DNA of 64,000 bases from NCBI GenBank assembly GCA_016081115.2, contig JABTTQ020003468.1, forward strand, positions 434,001 through 498,000, written 5' to 3'. Every line of letters begins with the position of its first letter. The first letter of the stretch is position 1. A program made the translations under genes and the position numbers. This document shows positions 22,930 to 34,064 of the stretch, in pieces. A model generated the notes under the pieces. The model searched no databases and was not told the origin of the DNA. It worked only from the letters and a program-made list of their open reading frames with translations. The stretch is from Rehmannia glutinosa (Eukaryota; Streptophyta; Magnoliopsida; Lamiales; Orobanchaceae).

Positions 22930-25900
22930 CTTTTTTTTTTTTTAATCAAACAGCGATAGATTTTATATCATCAACTCAACCAAACAGCACCATGGCACAC
23001 ATGCCCAACAAAAAGCTACCAGGGAACATTTCTCCCAAGTAGAAAACCGCCACTCAAGGGGCATAAATCAGACAACAAAATAAAACTGGGACCAGAGTTA
23101 AATTACAAGAAAAGACCCCATCCAACACAGGAAGCAATCACAAAACAGCAGCAGCAATCGATCTGCTAAACACAGCATGCCAAAAAAAGCAGGAGAGTAA
23201 CTTATCTCACTGAGTACATACACCTAAGATAAATTCCTCTCCCTCCTCAAGGATGATTCAAATTCCATCCACTCCCCTTGAGCAAGAGCCACCATTTCAG
23301 CTTCTGAAATTCTTTGATTCTGAAACATCCACGCATTTCTCGTCTTCCAAAGCCACCATAGCAGATAGGTAGACAAGTTAATTCTGTCAACAAAAACTGG
23401 ATCCCAGGGGAGACAACATACTAACTGCCACCATTCTTTCAAAGTGATATTTTTATGATAGACCCCATCCCAACTGACAGGGGCTATCTTTCACACCTTC
23501 TTAGCCCTCTCACAGTGAAAAAACAAATGGTCCTCCGTCTCCTTCCCTTCACTGCACCAGCCACAAGTAGTGTCCATCCCCATGCCTCTTTTTTCCAAGT
23601 TACTCATCACAGGGAGAACATTATGGATTCCTTTCCAAAGGAAGTGTTTAATTTTAGCTTTGATCTTCAACTTCCACACCTTTTTCCATAGTGTTCTGCG
23701 AATTTCCCTAGCCATACTCCCTTCTTCAGCATCCAAGCAGTGAAGCTTGTTTAAGCACAGGGCTGTGTATGCAGATTTGACTGAGTAAATCTTATTAGGT
23801 GTGAGCTGCCAAATCAAGCGATCTCTCTCTTGCTGCCAGAATATAGGAGTCTCAACAATGGCCTTGATCTCCTGCTCCTCAAATAATTGATTCAACAACA
23901 CCACATTCCATTCTCTCCCATTATTCTGTAGTAGTTCCCTCACCCAAGTAAATCCCCCGTGAGCCTGTCTACCACCACAAGGAGTAGAGGAATGATGATT
24001 CAAAATCCAAGGATGGTTCCAGATTCGGATAGAACTCCCATCAGCAATCTGGTATCGCAGCCCAAACTCCAGCACATACTTGGATTTCATTAGACTTTTC
24101 CACATCCATGAGTCAGAGGGTTTAATGACAGTTCGAAGCAGCCCCCCTTGAGGAAAGTACCGAGCCCGCAAAAATTTGGCCACCAATGAGTTTGGCTTCA
24201 TTAGAATCCTCCAAATTTGTTTTGCAAGTAAGGCATCATTAAATAATCCAATATCTTGAAATCCCATACCCCCTCATCCTTAGGCCAAATCATCTTATTC
24301 CATCCAACCCAATGCATTTTAGCACCACCATCCGTCCTATTTCCCCACCAAAATTTTGAGATCACTTTGTACAGATCACTATAGATTCCACTAGGTAATT
24401 TATAGCAAGACATGACAAAATTAGGGAGGGCACAAATTACTGACTTGATCAACACTTCTTTTCCAGCAAGACTGAGAAAATTAGCTTTCCAATTCTGGAC
24501 TCTCTTATTGGCCACCTCCACAGCATACTTGAACACTTCTTTCTTAGCTCTCCCAATAGTCAAGGGCAGCCCCAAATGTTTGATCTTCCTGTGCTCTTGC
24601 ATTCCATTCAGAATGTGACAAATATCCCTTTTTAACTCCCCTGCAGTGTTAGCACTAAAAAAGACAGAGGATTTCTCAAAATTGATCTTTTGGCCTGATG
24701 CAACACAATATTTATCCAGCAGTGATGAGAAATTCTGAGCCTGGACACAATTAGCCTCACAGAAGAGAAGGGCATCATCAGCAAAAAACAGATGGTTAAT
24801 AACAGGAGCATGTTTAGATATTTTCAGCCCAAAAATCTGGTTATTGTTCTTGGCTTGCACAATGAGATTAGAAAAAGCTTCTGAAATAATGAGAAACAGA
24901 TAGGGATATATTGGATCTCCTTGTCTAATTCCTCGAGTTGGACAAACATAACCCCCACCTCACCATTCACCAAAAATGAAAATGAAGATGAGCTAATACA
25001 AGCAAGAATCCAATTCACAAACAAGCAAGGAAATCCCATTTTTTCATCACATTCACTAGAAACTGCCACTCAACACGATCATAGGCCTTAGCCATGTCAA
25101 GTTTAATAGCCATAAATTTTTTTGCACTCCTCCTATTACCATTCAAATAGTGGAAACATTCATGAGCTATAATGATGTTATCCAAAATTTGTCTACCCGG
25201 GACAAAAGCGGTTTGGAATTCACTGATACAGTTACTAAGACAGGGTTTAATGCGATTGGCCAATATCTTTGAAATGATTTTATAAACAGTGTTGCAAAGA
25301 CTTATTGGCCTGAACTGGGCAATAGAAGAAGGGTTTTTGACTTTAGGGATTAAACAAATAAGAGTGAAGTTCATGCTCTTGAGCATTTTGGGAGACACAA
25401 AAAAATTTTTAACAGCTTTACACACATCAAGATGAACCACATGCCAATAGTATTGAAAGAAAAAGGGATTCATACCATCCGGCCCGGGGGCCTTCTGAGG
25501 ACTTAGGGAAAAAAGAGCCTCTTTGATCTCTTGGTCCTCAACAGGTCTAGAAAGCCTTTGACTCTGTGCATTAGAGATTGAGCATGGGATTCCATGAAGC
25601 AATGAAAGATCAGATGCATCCCCATCAGAAGAGAACAAATCCTTATAGAAACATTCTATTTCCTTCATAATTTTCTCTTTTGACTCACACACCTCACCCC
25701 TTCTAGAGATAAGTCTTTCAATGCAATTCACTTTTTGTCTTTGAACCACACATGCATGAAAGAATTTTGTGTTTCTATCCCCCTCCCTCAACCATTGAAT
25801 TCGAGATTTTTGTTTCCAATACATCTCCTCACTGGCATAGGCCTGATTCAAAACCCCTTTCAAACATTCCCAGGTCCTCCAATCTTTTTGATTTCCTTTA

Positions 25901-26390
25901 CAGCTTAATTCTTCCAACTTTGCAGCCGTTTCTTCAATGACTTTAGCAGCATTCAAGTTTCCTTCTCTATTCCAAGCCAACAGCTTAAGTCTGCAGTTTC
26001 TAATTTTCCCATGGACTTGAAACATAGGAGTACCCTCGACTTTGGTTTCCCAAGCCTCTGTGACCACCTTCTCAGCACCATCCTTCACCACCCATCTCCT
26101 ATCAAATACAAAACGCTTCTTATATCTTTTTTTCCCCGGCTCAGATTCCAACATAAGCATGAGATGATCAGATGAATGCCTGAATATATGTTTAACAACG
26201 GCCTGGGGGTGCTGGAGCATCCAACTAGAGGATCCAAACGCTATGTCTAATCTTTCTTCAACAAAACCATTACCCTCCCTCAAATTTGACCAGGTAAATT
26301 CATATCCACTGAAATATGATATTCTTAAAGCTTCAATTGCATCATATATCTTCCTTTTTTTCTTCTTACTATTTCCCTAAAATTTAAAGA
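22930..26390 (-). mobile_element. L1-type LINE, 5'-truncated, minus strand
   Basis: The 3' end is marked by a T-run on the plus strand (about 22,930-22,944), the poly(A) tail of the minus-strand element. A 3' untranslated region runs to about 23,223 and is followed by ORF2. Coding similarity stops at about 26,385, inside the endonuclease domain, so ORF1, the 5' untranslated region and most of the endonuclease are missing. This is usual for incomplete target-primed reverse transcription. I found no matching TSD, so the borders are approximate. The element is unrelated in sequence to the ORF1-only LINE at 3201. Confidence 0.8.
23224..26330 (-). pseudogene. LINE ORF2: end of endonuclease, reverse transcriptase, zf-RVT
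   Basis: Reading on the minus strand, the frame opens with the end of an endonuclease (YFSGYEFTWSNL, then VEERLDIAFGSS and HSSDHLML). Reverse transcriptase follows: QKAPGPDGMNPFFFQYYW, AQFRPISLCNTVYKIISK, the motif-A aspartate in AIKLDMAKAYDRVEW and the catalytic FADDALLF near 24,780. A zf-RVT domain comes next (LKIKAKIKHFLWKGIHNVLP at about 23,620-23,680). Frameshifts occur near 25,040, 24,960 and 24,265. There is one in-frame TGA at about 23,488, where the family usually has Trp. The frame ends at 23,224 without an RNase H domain. The gene is inactive. Confidence 0.85.
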
Positions 26391-26732
26391 TGAAATAGTA
26401 TTCAATGTTCAAAATTTTGTACAAAATCAACACTGTTAGCTCTTAGAATATTGATGTGAAGCTCATGGACTTTTTTGTGGGAGGGTCCACCCACTTCTCA
26501 ATCCCAATAAGCATTGTTTTATAGTGGGCAAATAGATCATATTAGACTATGCGGATTAAAGTTTATACAAGAAGGAAAATTTTATGTAGCCAATCCAAAT
26601 TAGTGGGCCTAAATGTGTTGACCGGAACTTGGGCTTTGAATTGGGTCCACATATTTGTGGGGAATTTTCCTAACTATGGCAAATTTGAAAACAAATTATT
26701 GAAGTGAGGTGATTGTGGGATGATTTGGCATA

Positions 26733-27800
26733 TTACTCGTTGGCGCACACGGTAAATGCGCCTGAGCTATTATTAGCGCACATTGAATGTCCCCAGACTC
26801 GCCAATCCTTATTAAATAAAAAAATTAAAAAAGCCTCAGGCGCACCTTGCAGGTGCGCTAGCACGAAAATACGAGGCTCAAGACCAAAGTAGTCAATGCC
26901 GACAAATGACAACAGAAAGAAACGCACGCCACAAGCACACACACTAAGTTTACAACATTGGTGGCGGACAACGGCGGTTTCAGCAGGAGTTTTGCGGCTT
27001 CGGTGGCGGCAATTTTGCGGCGTGATTTCGGCGAAAGCGAAAAATGTGATGGCATTTTTCAAGTATGTCTTAAATTAATTTTTATTTTATAATTTATTGT
27101 ATGTTAATTTTTGTCTGAATTTGAGGTATGTTAGTTTCATCATAATATGTTGTAATTGTTAATATTAAGTATGTGTTAATTTTTTAGGTAATTTGCTTAA
27201 TTATTGTAAATGATTTCAATTCTTTAATTATATTATCATTACAATATATAGCAATATCAAACATGATTACCATAATCATATATTTTGGAGGACAAATTGT
27301 ATTTGGAAGTGATGTGAGATATGGGTAACGCAATTGATTGGTCTTGCTAGAAGGATTTTCATGAAGCGAATTTTGTGAAATTGACTGAAATATTAATTTC
27401 GATGACGGGGGTTGATGTAAGTCACTTGAAGTTAAAGGTTTCTGCTAAATATTATTATAATATGTGTGGAGTTATATCTATTACAAATGATCGAGATTTA
27501 TGGTTTTCTCTAAATCTATTGGTTGGGATTGAGTTGTTGATTTGTGTGTCGAGTTAGAGCCCGTAATTCAGAATGTGGACATAAATTCTTCAATAGAATA
27601 TGATTATTACCAGTATGCTGAATTCCTTTGATGAGATAGGGTTCCTGGCCTATCTGCAGTTACATAAGGTGGACCTAGTAATAAAAATATATTGATGTTA
27701 GTGGACCTAGTAATGAAAATGATGATGTTGGTGGACCTAGTAATGAAAATGATGATGTTGGTGGACCTATTAATGAAAATGCTGATGTAGGAGATATTTG
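26733..27800 (+). pseudogene. Possible MULE transposase N-terminal remnant
   Basis: GCGC-rich, repeat-like sequence at about 26,735-26,860 is followed by a frame at 27,375-27,557 (LTEILISMTGVDVSHLKLKV and then YYNMCGVISITNDRDLW). This has the spacing and pattern of the N-terminal ubiquitin-like/PB1-like region of plant MuDR transposases. A run of GGPSNENDDV-type repeats follows, as in the low-complexity linker of such proteins. No catalytic DDE or SWIM domain was found. The assignment rests on pattern only and could be wrong. Confidence 0.35.
27669..27790 (+). repeat. 30-bp tandem repeat, about four copies
   Basis: Copies of GTGGACCTAGTAATGAAAAT plus GATGATGTTG start at 27,701, 27,731 and 27,761, preceded by one imperfect copy from about 27,669. 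The period is exactly 30 bp, so each unit can encode ten residues (GPSNENDDVG-like) without frame change, which suggests it arose in coding sequence. Confidence 0.8.
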
Positions 27801-27958
27801 TAGATGAGATAAACGTCTAAATTCAACCGATGAAAGTTCATCGATGAGGGATCTTTGGAGCGGATGTAAATATTTTGGCTTGAAGTTGTTAAATTCTTTA
27901 TTGTAAATAATTTCACTTCCCGTGACTTCACCGATATCAAAAATAATGAAATAGTCTT

Positions 27959-28010
27959 CTTCCCTCCCCTCCCCTCCCCTCCTCCCTCCCCTCCCCTCCC
28001 CTCCCTTCTA
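27959..28010. repeat. CCCCTCC low-complexity tract
   Basis: Pyrimidine-rich tract made of CTCCC / CCCCT units. The minus-strand glycine- and arginine-rich open frame across it is a translation of the repeat, not a gene. Confidence 0.8.
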
Positions 28011-29301
28011 TTGCAAAAGATATTATTCAATTTTTTTTATCTTTTTTTATTTTAGTACTTTTTTTTTTAGTGTTATCTTATTTTAATTAAAGTTTATTTT
28101 TCAGATAATGAGAATCCTAATTGTTTGCTATCCAGTGGTCATGACATGTGCATTTTTTGTTGTGAGTTATTTTATGTATCTCTGATCGTTCAGCGATCGA
28201 GAAACAATGATAGACTTGGAGTAACCACCGTCGTTGCCTACCCCATCACCGCCGCCTACCCCGCGCCAAACAGTGGTAACTTTGATGAAACTCTTTTTAG
28301 ATGAAAATTTTAAGATTAATATGCTATGGTTCGAGTGTTCATGGCTACGTAGATATGGACATTTTTCCTTAGTTATTTTGTATCTTAACTTCTTACCTCT
28401 CTCTTATGTAAGTTATCTCATTCACTATTTAATTCTCCATGTTTTATTTTGTAGTTTCCTCCATGTTCGTATTATACTTCCCATGATGCTTATACAAAAT
28501 ATTAGAGCATGGACATTTTGATTGACATTGCTTTTTGCTTTATGGAAATTAGCTCGTGAATTTAAATTGTTGGAAAATATTTACACATCAAAATGCAATA
28601 CATAACAAAAATTAGTATTTTTAAACAACGGGTTGGTTCAGGTCAAACAACATAATCAGGCTATGTCGGGATTTCTATAGATTAAGTTTTTAGGGTAATA
28701 GACCATCTCCAACCCTACTCTATACATTGCACCAAATGCTAATTTGAAGTAAATCCATCTCCAACCCAATTTCATTTTTTGCGCCAACATGAAGGTTTGA
28801 ACACTTAGGCCATCTCCAACCCAATATTCTATTTTAGTGCGGTTTTTTGCGCTAAAATAGTGCAATTCTCGCACCAAACTTAAATATTCATCTCCAACCC
28901 ATCTACTTCAAATTTTGTACTAAAAGAAATATTCCTTGAATAATTTTTATTATTTTAATACAAAAACTAATTTATTAAAACCAACTATTTTTAACATAGT
29001 ATTATAAATCCACATTTAGTAATTAAAAATATATTTTTTTATTATAACTAATCTATTATAATATATTAAATAAATAATTTAAACAATTAATAACAAGATT
29101 AATAGAGAAAAAACGTGGCATTCAGGTAGATAAAATTAAAAGTACTAATTAATAATACAACCAAAATAAACAACTAAATTAGAAATTCATAGTTATTTAA
29201 TTCTCAGAATTGGTATACTCCTCACAAAAATGATCTATTAATGCATTGTGAAGTGCAATATGAGCTTCTTTATCCCTGATTCGTTTATGTCGAGCGAGAA
29301 A

Positions 29302-30509
29302 TTATTGAAATCGGATATTTTCATCGACCACCATTTCCACATTAGGAGTTGGTGCTTCCATTGCACCTTGAATCGGTGCATCGAGTTTACGTTCATCCTC
29401 GACAATCATGTTATGCATTATTATACATGCAGTCACTATATCATGTAGATCACTTTTTCTCCAAACACGTACTGGTGCAGCCACAATTGCAAATCGTACT
29501 TGTAGAACTCCAAATGCATGTTCAACGTCTTTTCTGCATGATTCTTGTTTCATTGTGAAATATCTTTTTTTGGACCACGTGGGTCGTGGATAGTTTGTAA
29601 CCCATGTTATATTCTTTTCCTTGAATTACGTAATTTGCGGGAGGAGCAATACCTTTAGCAAGGTTAGAAAAGAGATGGGATGCCTCCAGAATATTAATGT
29701 CATTATTAGATCCAGGCATTCTCAAGCATGTGTGCCAAATCCAAAGATCATAGTCAGCTACGACTTCCAGAATAATAGTTGGGCTTCCACTTCGACCAAC
29801 ATATTGTCCTGCCCATGCAATTGGGCAATTTTTCCATCTCCAATGCATACAATCTAAACTACCCAACATTCTTGGGAATCCACATTGCTTACCAACATGC
29901 AATAACCTAGGAACATCATCACCAGTAGGAGATCTTGGATATTGCTCTGCAAACTCCTCAATAACATCACGACAAAACCGATTCATACACTCAATTGCAG
30001 TAGAATCTCCAATTTTAATATACTCATCAGTTGCATCTATCGGAATGGCATATGCAAGTATCTGTAATGCTGCTGTTATTTTTTGAAAAGTTGATGATCC
30101 GAGCCTTCCAAGCCCATCCCTTTTTTGTACAAAATAGTTGTCATGATTTTTTCACAGCATCCGCAATACAAAAGAATAAACTTCGAGACATTCAGAATCA
30201 TCTATGAAAGATTGTTTCATCGTATCTTGGATTTTCAGCAAAATAATCATTGAACAAATTGCGATCAGTGATTTCTCGATTGCGATTGATTACAACATGA
30301 CCAGGAACTAAGCCCCTGCAATTAGCTTGAGTTTGTTGTTGGTTCAGTAATTGAGCAATCACGTTGTTGTTTCTTGCCACAATACGAGTTACGAATTCTT
30401 CTTCTTTATTGATGGCCTTAAGCTCATTCAGATAATTGTCTTCATCATCAGAGAATGAACATGAGTCTGATGATGAAATATTAGATGGACCACCAATATC
30501 GAAATTCAT
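29302..30509 (-). pseudogene. Harbinger DDE nuclease (DDE_Tnp_4), decayed
   Basis: These enzymes cut and join transposon ends using a D-D-E triad. The start is MNFDIGGPSNISSSDS, with an acidic N-terminus. The first catalytic Asp is in MLGSLDCMHW (about 29,854), the second in RMPGSNNDINIL (about 29,701) and the Glu in CRKDVEHAFGVLQ (about 29,523). Two in-frame TGA codons at 30,198-30,200 and 30,192-30,194 fall where related proteins have Arg, as if CGA had mutated to TGA. A frameshift follows near 30,135 and another near 29,550, where a block of about 15 residues between the second Asp and the Glu also appears shortened. All three catalytic residues survive, but no continuous protein can be made. 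Confidence 0.85.
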
Positions 30510-30620
30510 TTTTTAGGGGATTAAAAACTCTAATGTTATTTTTTTAAGTGTAAATGGTGAATGATATGTTTGGATGAAGAAATCAAATGAACATGATATT
30601 AACATTTATAAATTATTGTA

Positions 30621-30924
30621 GATAGGATAAGGAAATCTAAATCATTCGATCTTGACCATCAAATGAATTCCCTTAAATCTGGACCATCTAATTCAAGATA
30701 GGATAATGTAATCTAAATGATTCGATCCTGGCCATCAGACGGATTCCCTTAAATTCAGACCATACAATTCAAGATAGGATAATGTAATCCAAACGGTTTG
30801 ATCCTGGCCATCAGATTGATTCCTTTAAATCTAGGCCATCCAATTCAGGATAGGATAAGGAAATCCAAATAGTTTGATCATGTCCATCAGATGGATTTCT
30901 CTAGATCTGGACCATCCATGTCAA
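30621..30924. repeat. 76-bp tandem repeat, four copies, between divergent Harbinger genes
   Basis: Units begin GATAGGATAA at 30,621, 30,697, 30,773 and 30,849, an exact 76-bp period, with a few substitutions between copies. They hold 'TCTGGACCATC' and 'GATCCTGGCCATCAGA' blocks. The array lies between the start of the nuclease gene and the start of the Myb-like gene, about 100-110 bp from each, so it occupies the presumed bidirectional promoter. Confidence 0.85.
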
Positions 30925-31029
30925 GATATGAAAATGATTTCTTTTATTCTCAATGTTCCAATAAATATCACCTCACTTTCTGAATTTTAACTCACTCCTC
31001 AAGTACCATTCTTCTTGCATTTTCATCTA

Positions 31030-31930
31030 ATGGCTTCAAAATCTAGAAGTTCTTCTTACTCTCGCGAAGAAGATGTACACTTATGTCATATCTATCTTGA
31101 TGTTTCTCAAAACCCAATCAATAAATCATAGGTATAAACCAATCAAAAGATCAATTATGATCTCGGGTTGAGGATAATTACAACAATTCTAAACTGTATA
31201 ACACAATGCAAGACAGGAACAAAAGATCATTGTAGAGTCATATGCAAGTTATCCTCCATGCAGTTGGGAAATTAAGGGGATGCATCTAACAAATTGAAAA
31301 TCTAAATCCAAGTGGTGCTTCAGAGCAAGTTATTGTGAGTAACCAATATTGTTATATAGTAGTGTTATTTGTATGTTAGTTTTAATAATTATCATTAATA
31401 ATTGTTGCAGTTAAATCGGGCCAAGGAATTACTCGTGCAAGATAAGAACTACTAAAAAGGATTCAAGTTTGATCATGTATGGCCTCTTCTGAAGGATATT
31501 GAAAATTTTGCAGCAACAGTTGGTGGGACCTCATCACAATGACATACACAACTGCCAGAGTCTCCCATACCGGTATCTCCAAGATTATCATCATTTTCTA
31601 TCAACTTAAGTGACGACAATGCTAGTCCTTCATCAGAATGACCTATTTGAGTTAAAAAGGCTAAATTGAAGAGGAAAAAAAATGATCAAAATTTAGTAGT
31701 TGCAAATGAGATGAAAGATGAAACTCGACAACTTGTGACTTTATTAACAAATAAATCCACGGATCGACAACAAAATTATGAAAATTGAAATGAAGAGACT
31801 ACAAGTGGTTGAACAACGAGAAGACAATAAAATTTTATTGAAAGATTTGGATTCTATTTCTAATCCTCAATTGCGGGAGTCTTTTGAAAATGAACAAGAG
31901 AGGATTCTGCTGAAAATGGCTCAATAACAA
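31030..31930 (+). pseudogene. Harbinger Myb-like ORF1 (accessory protein), decayed
   Basis: Harbinger elements need a Myb/trihelix-type DNA-binding partner for the nuclease. The gene starts MASKSRSSSYSREEDVHLCH, the typical Myb-like opening, and soon hits stops near 31,131. After a frameshift the pattern resumes as EDNYNNSKLYNT, MQVILHAVGKLRGC and QIENLNPSGASEQ. A GTGAGT...TTGCAG intron (about 31,335-31,411) precedes NRAKELLVQDKNY, a stop, then KGFKFDHVWPLLKDIENFA. More stops follow in the Ser-rich and basic C-terminal part. Family assignment comes from the ordered motifs; the right limit is approximate. Confidence 0.75.
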
Positions 31931-33226
31931 CATTTGGGATTTCTTAATACATCATCTTCCTTTGGGCATGAAAAAACATTGAAGGATTCGGAGCTGATCT
32001 ACCAGTTATTAAGAATGGTCTTTTATTAGTTAATGTGTTTTTATTTATTAATAAAAATTTATTTTATAATGTATTTTCAATGAGTTTATGTTAATGTAAT
32101 GTAGTTCTTGTTTTCATCACTTAATTATCTTTTAAATATTTTTTTAATTTACTGTTCAAATTTAAATTTATTAATATTAAATATTTTTTTATTAATAATA
32201 AATTATACATATAAATTATAATTATGATCTATTTAAAATTATATAAATCTTTAAAAAATACATTGTATAACATATTCTAATATAATAAAACTAAACAAAA
32301 AATGAAAAAAAAAATAAAGAAACCCACTGTATATCTACAGTGCTGCGCCATTTATGGCGCATCACTGTTCATCTTGTCAATTTAGTGCAAATAATAGCGC
32401 TAGGTTGGAGCTCGAATTTGTCTCCATTTCGGCATTTGACGTCTCGATTCGAGATGGTCGTAGCGCAACACAATCCTTTGCAACATCTTGTTTTTCCTTT
32501 TTTTGTTTTTTGTTTAATTCTATTGTTTTTAAAATTGTTATATTAAGGTTTTTTTAAGGATATCTATTTTAAAATGTTATGATTTTTATTTTTAATTTGT
32601 TATTTGTATATAGTAATTTGAATAGTTGATTTATTAATTGCTTATTTTGTTGTATTATTAATTGGTATTTTAATTTTATCTACTTGAATGGCATGTTTTT
32701 TCTTTACTTAAATCGTATTATTTTTAAATATTATTAATTGTTTAAATTATTTAATGGGTATTATTGAATATAGTAAGATTAGTCATCAAAATAAAATAGG
32801 TTCTTTAATTTATTATGTTAAAAAGTAATTGATTATAATAAATAGTTTTTGTATTGAGATAATAAAGAATATTCAAGAAATGTTTTTGTAGTGCAAAATT
32901 GAAGTAAATGGGTTGGAGATGCATTTTAAGTTTGGTACAGAAACTGCACATTTTGCACTAAAATAGAATTTAGGGTTGGATAGATTTTACACTATTTTAG
33001 TGCATAAATTGCACTATTTTAGTTTGTTCTATGCTTTAAAATATAGTTGACTTTTTCATTGGGGCTATCGGGTCCGATTCTTTTCGGACCAATAAAATTG
33101 AAGTTTGTCTTATAGTCAGATCAATATGGGCTAATTTATTTGATAACACATGTAGAGTTCCAAAAAAGAAAAAAGAAAAAAAGGAAAACTGAAATTCACA
33201 ATCACCAATATAAATGGATCCAATAA

Positions 33227-33538
33227 GATCTACAAGAAATTACAAAATTTGGGACGTTTTCTTTTGGGACGCAATTGAAATCATCTCAATTAGTTTCCTT
33301 TTAGCGACATAATTTTAACATCGCCTCAAATTAAGTGCAAATATTTTCACCCAACTCATTTCGTTCCAGTAATTCTTTTGGTGACAAAAAAAAGAATAAT
33401 TAAAGATAATTTTTATGTCTGAAAAAATTACCGATTAGGGACATTTAAAATTCGTCTTTAAAGGTCTAAATAATGCTACTTGTGACAATTTCTTCTTATA
33501 TGTTGCAAAAGAATTTAGTATTTGATTTTCTAGTAATG
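33227..33538. mobile_element. CACTA-like MITE (degenerate)
   Basis: The left side reads CTACAAGAAATTACAAAATT and is followed by GGGACG motifs. The right side ends ATTTTCTAGTAATG, a degenerate inverse. Its left terminal 27 bases also match, inverted, the right end of the segment finishing at 37,288, so the two are members of one family. No clear 3-bp TSD was found, so the ends are tentative. Confidence 0.4.
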
Positions 33539-33795
33539 TTATAGAAAAGACTCAAAAGGCACATTTTTATTAAATTTTACAATATTTTTCTTTCTTACAT
33601 TTGGCATTTTTTATTACAAATATATTTTTAAAGAATTTCTGAAAAAAATAAAGAGTTAAGGAAATCAAAATATTTGTGACATAACAAATAAAATAGTCAA
33701 AAAAGGAAAATTCAATGCGAGACGTTTTGGTACGTCTAATTTTTCCCTGCAACCCGCCCTTTTCTGTTTCATTCCTGCCAACTACACACTTAGTA

Positions 33796-33867
<72 letters not shown>
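33796..33867 (+). repeat. (CT)n microsatellite
   Basis: A nearly pure CT run of about 70 bases, with a second CT run at about 33,974-34,010. CT-rich tracts are common in plant 5' untranslated regions, which fits exon-like sequence starting at 34,065. Confidence 0.9.
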
Positions 33868-33871
<4 letters not shown>

Positions 33872-33969
33872 AACAAATTATATTTTCTCTGACATGGAAG
33901 CTGGTTGAAGAATTCGATTTTTATGCGGTGAAGGCTCAATCCAGTTTCTAAGGTCTTTCTCCCTCTCTC

Positions 33970-34012
<43 letters not shown>

Positions 34013-34064
34013 TTAATTTTTTATGGTTTTATGCCTGATTTTTGGTTAATAAAGTATTTTTAAG

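Larger units (their letters stand above)
28808..32986. mobile_element. Full-length PIF/Harbinger transposon (inactive)
   Basis: The 4,179-bp element has inverted repeats over more than 100 bp. The left end is GGCCATCTCCAACCCA and the right end is an inverse with GGGTTGGA. Matching inner blocks include the CAACCCATCTACTTCAA sequence near 28,895 and its inverse near 32,905. The 3-bp duplication TTA (28,805-28,807 and 32,987-32,989) is the standard Harbinger target. Inside are the two genes expected of an autonomous element, transcribed away from each other: a DDE nuclease (minus) and a Myb-like ORF1 (plus). A 76-bp tandem repeat lies in the shared spacer. Similar CCATCTCCAACCC sequence just outside the left end (28,700-28,800) looks like another, partial family member. 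Confidence 0.85.

Noticed and set aside
27770..28030. Minus-strand Gly/Arg-rich open frame
   Set aside because: The Gly-rich part is a translation of the CCCCTCC tract; there is no domain.
33715..33951. Plus-strand open frame with a long Ser-Leu run
   Set aside because: The run is a translation of the CT microsatellite; the flanks lack a recognisable domain. It is more likely an untranslated leader.
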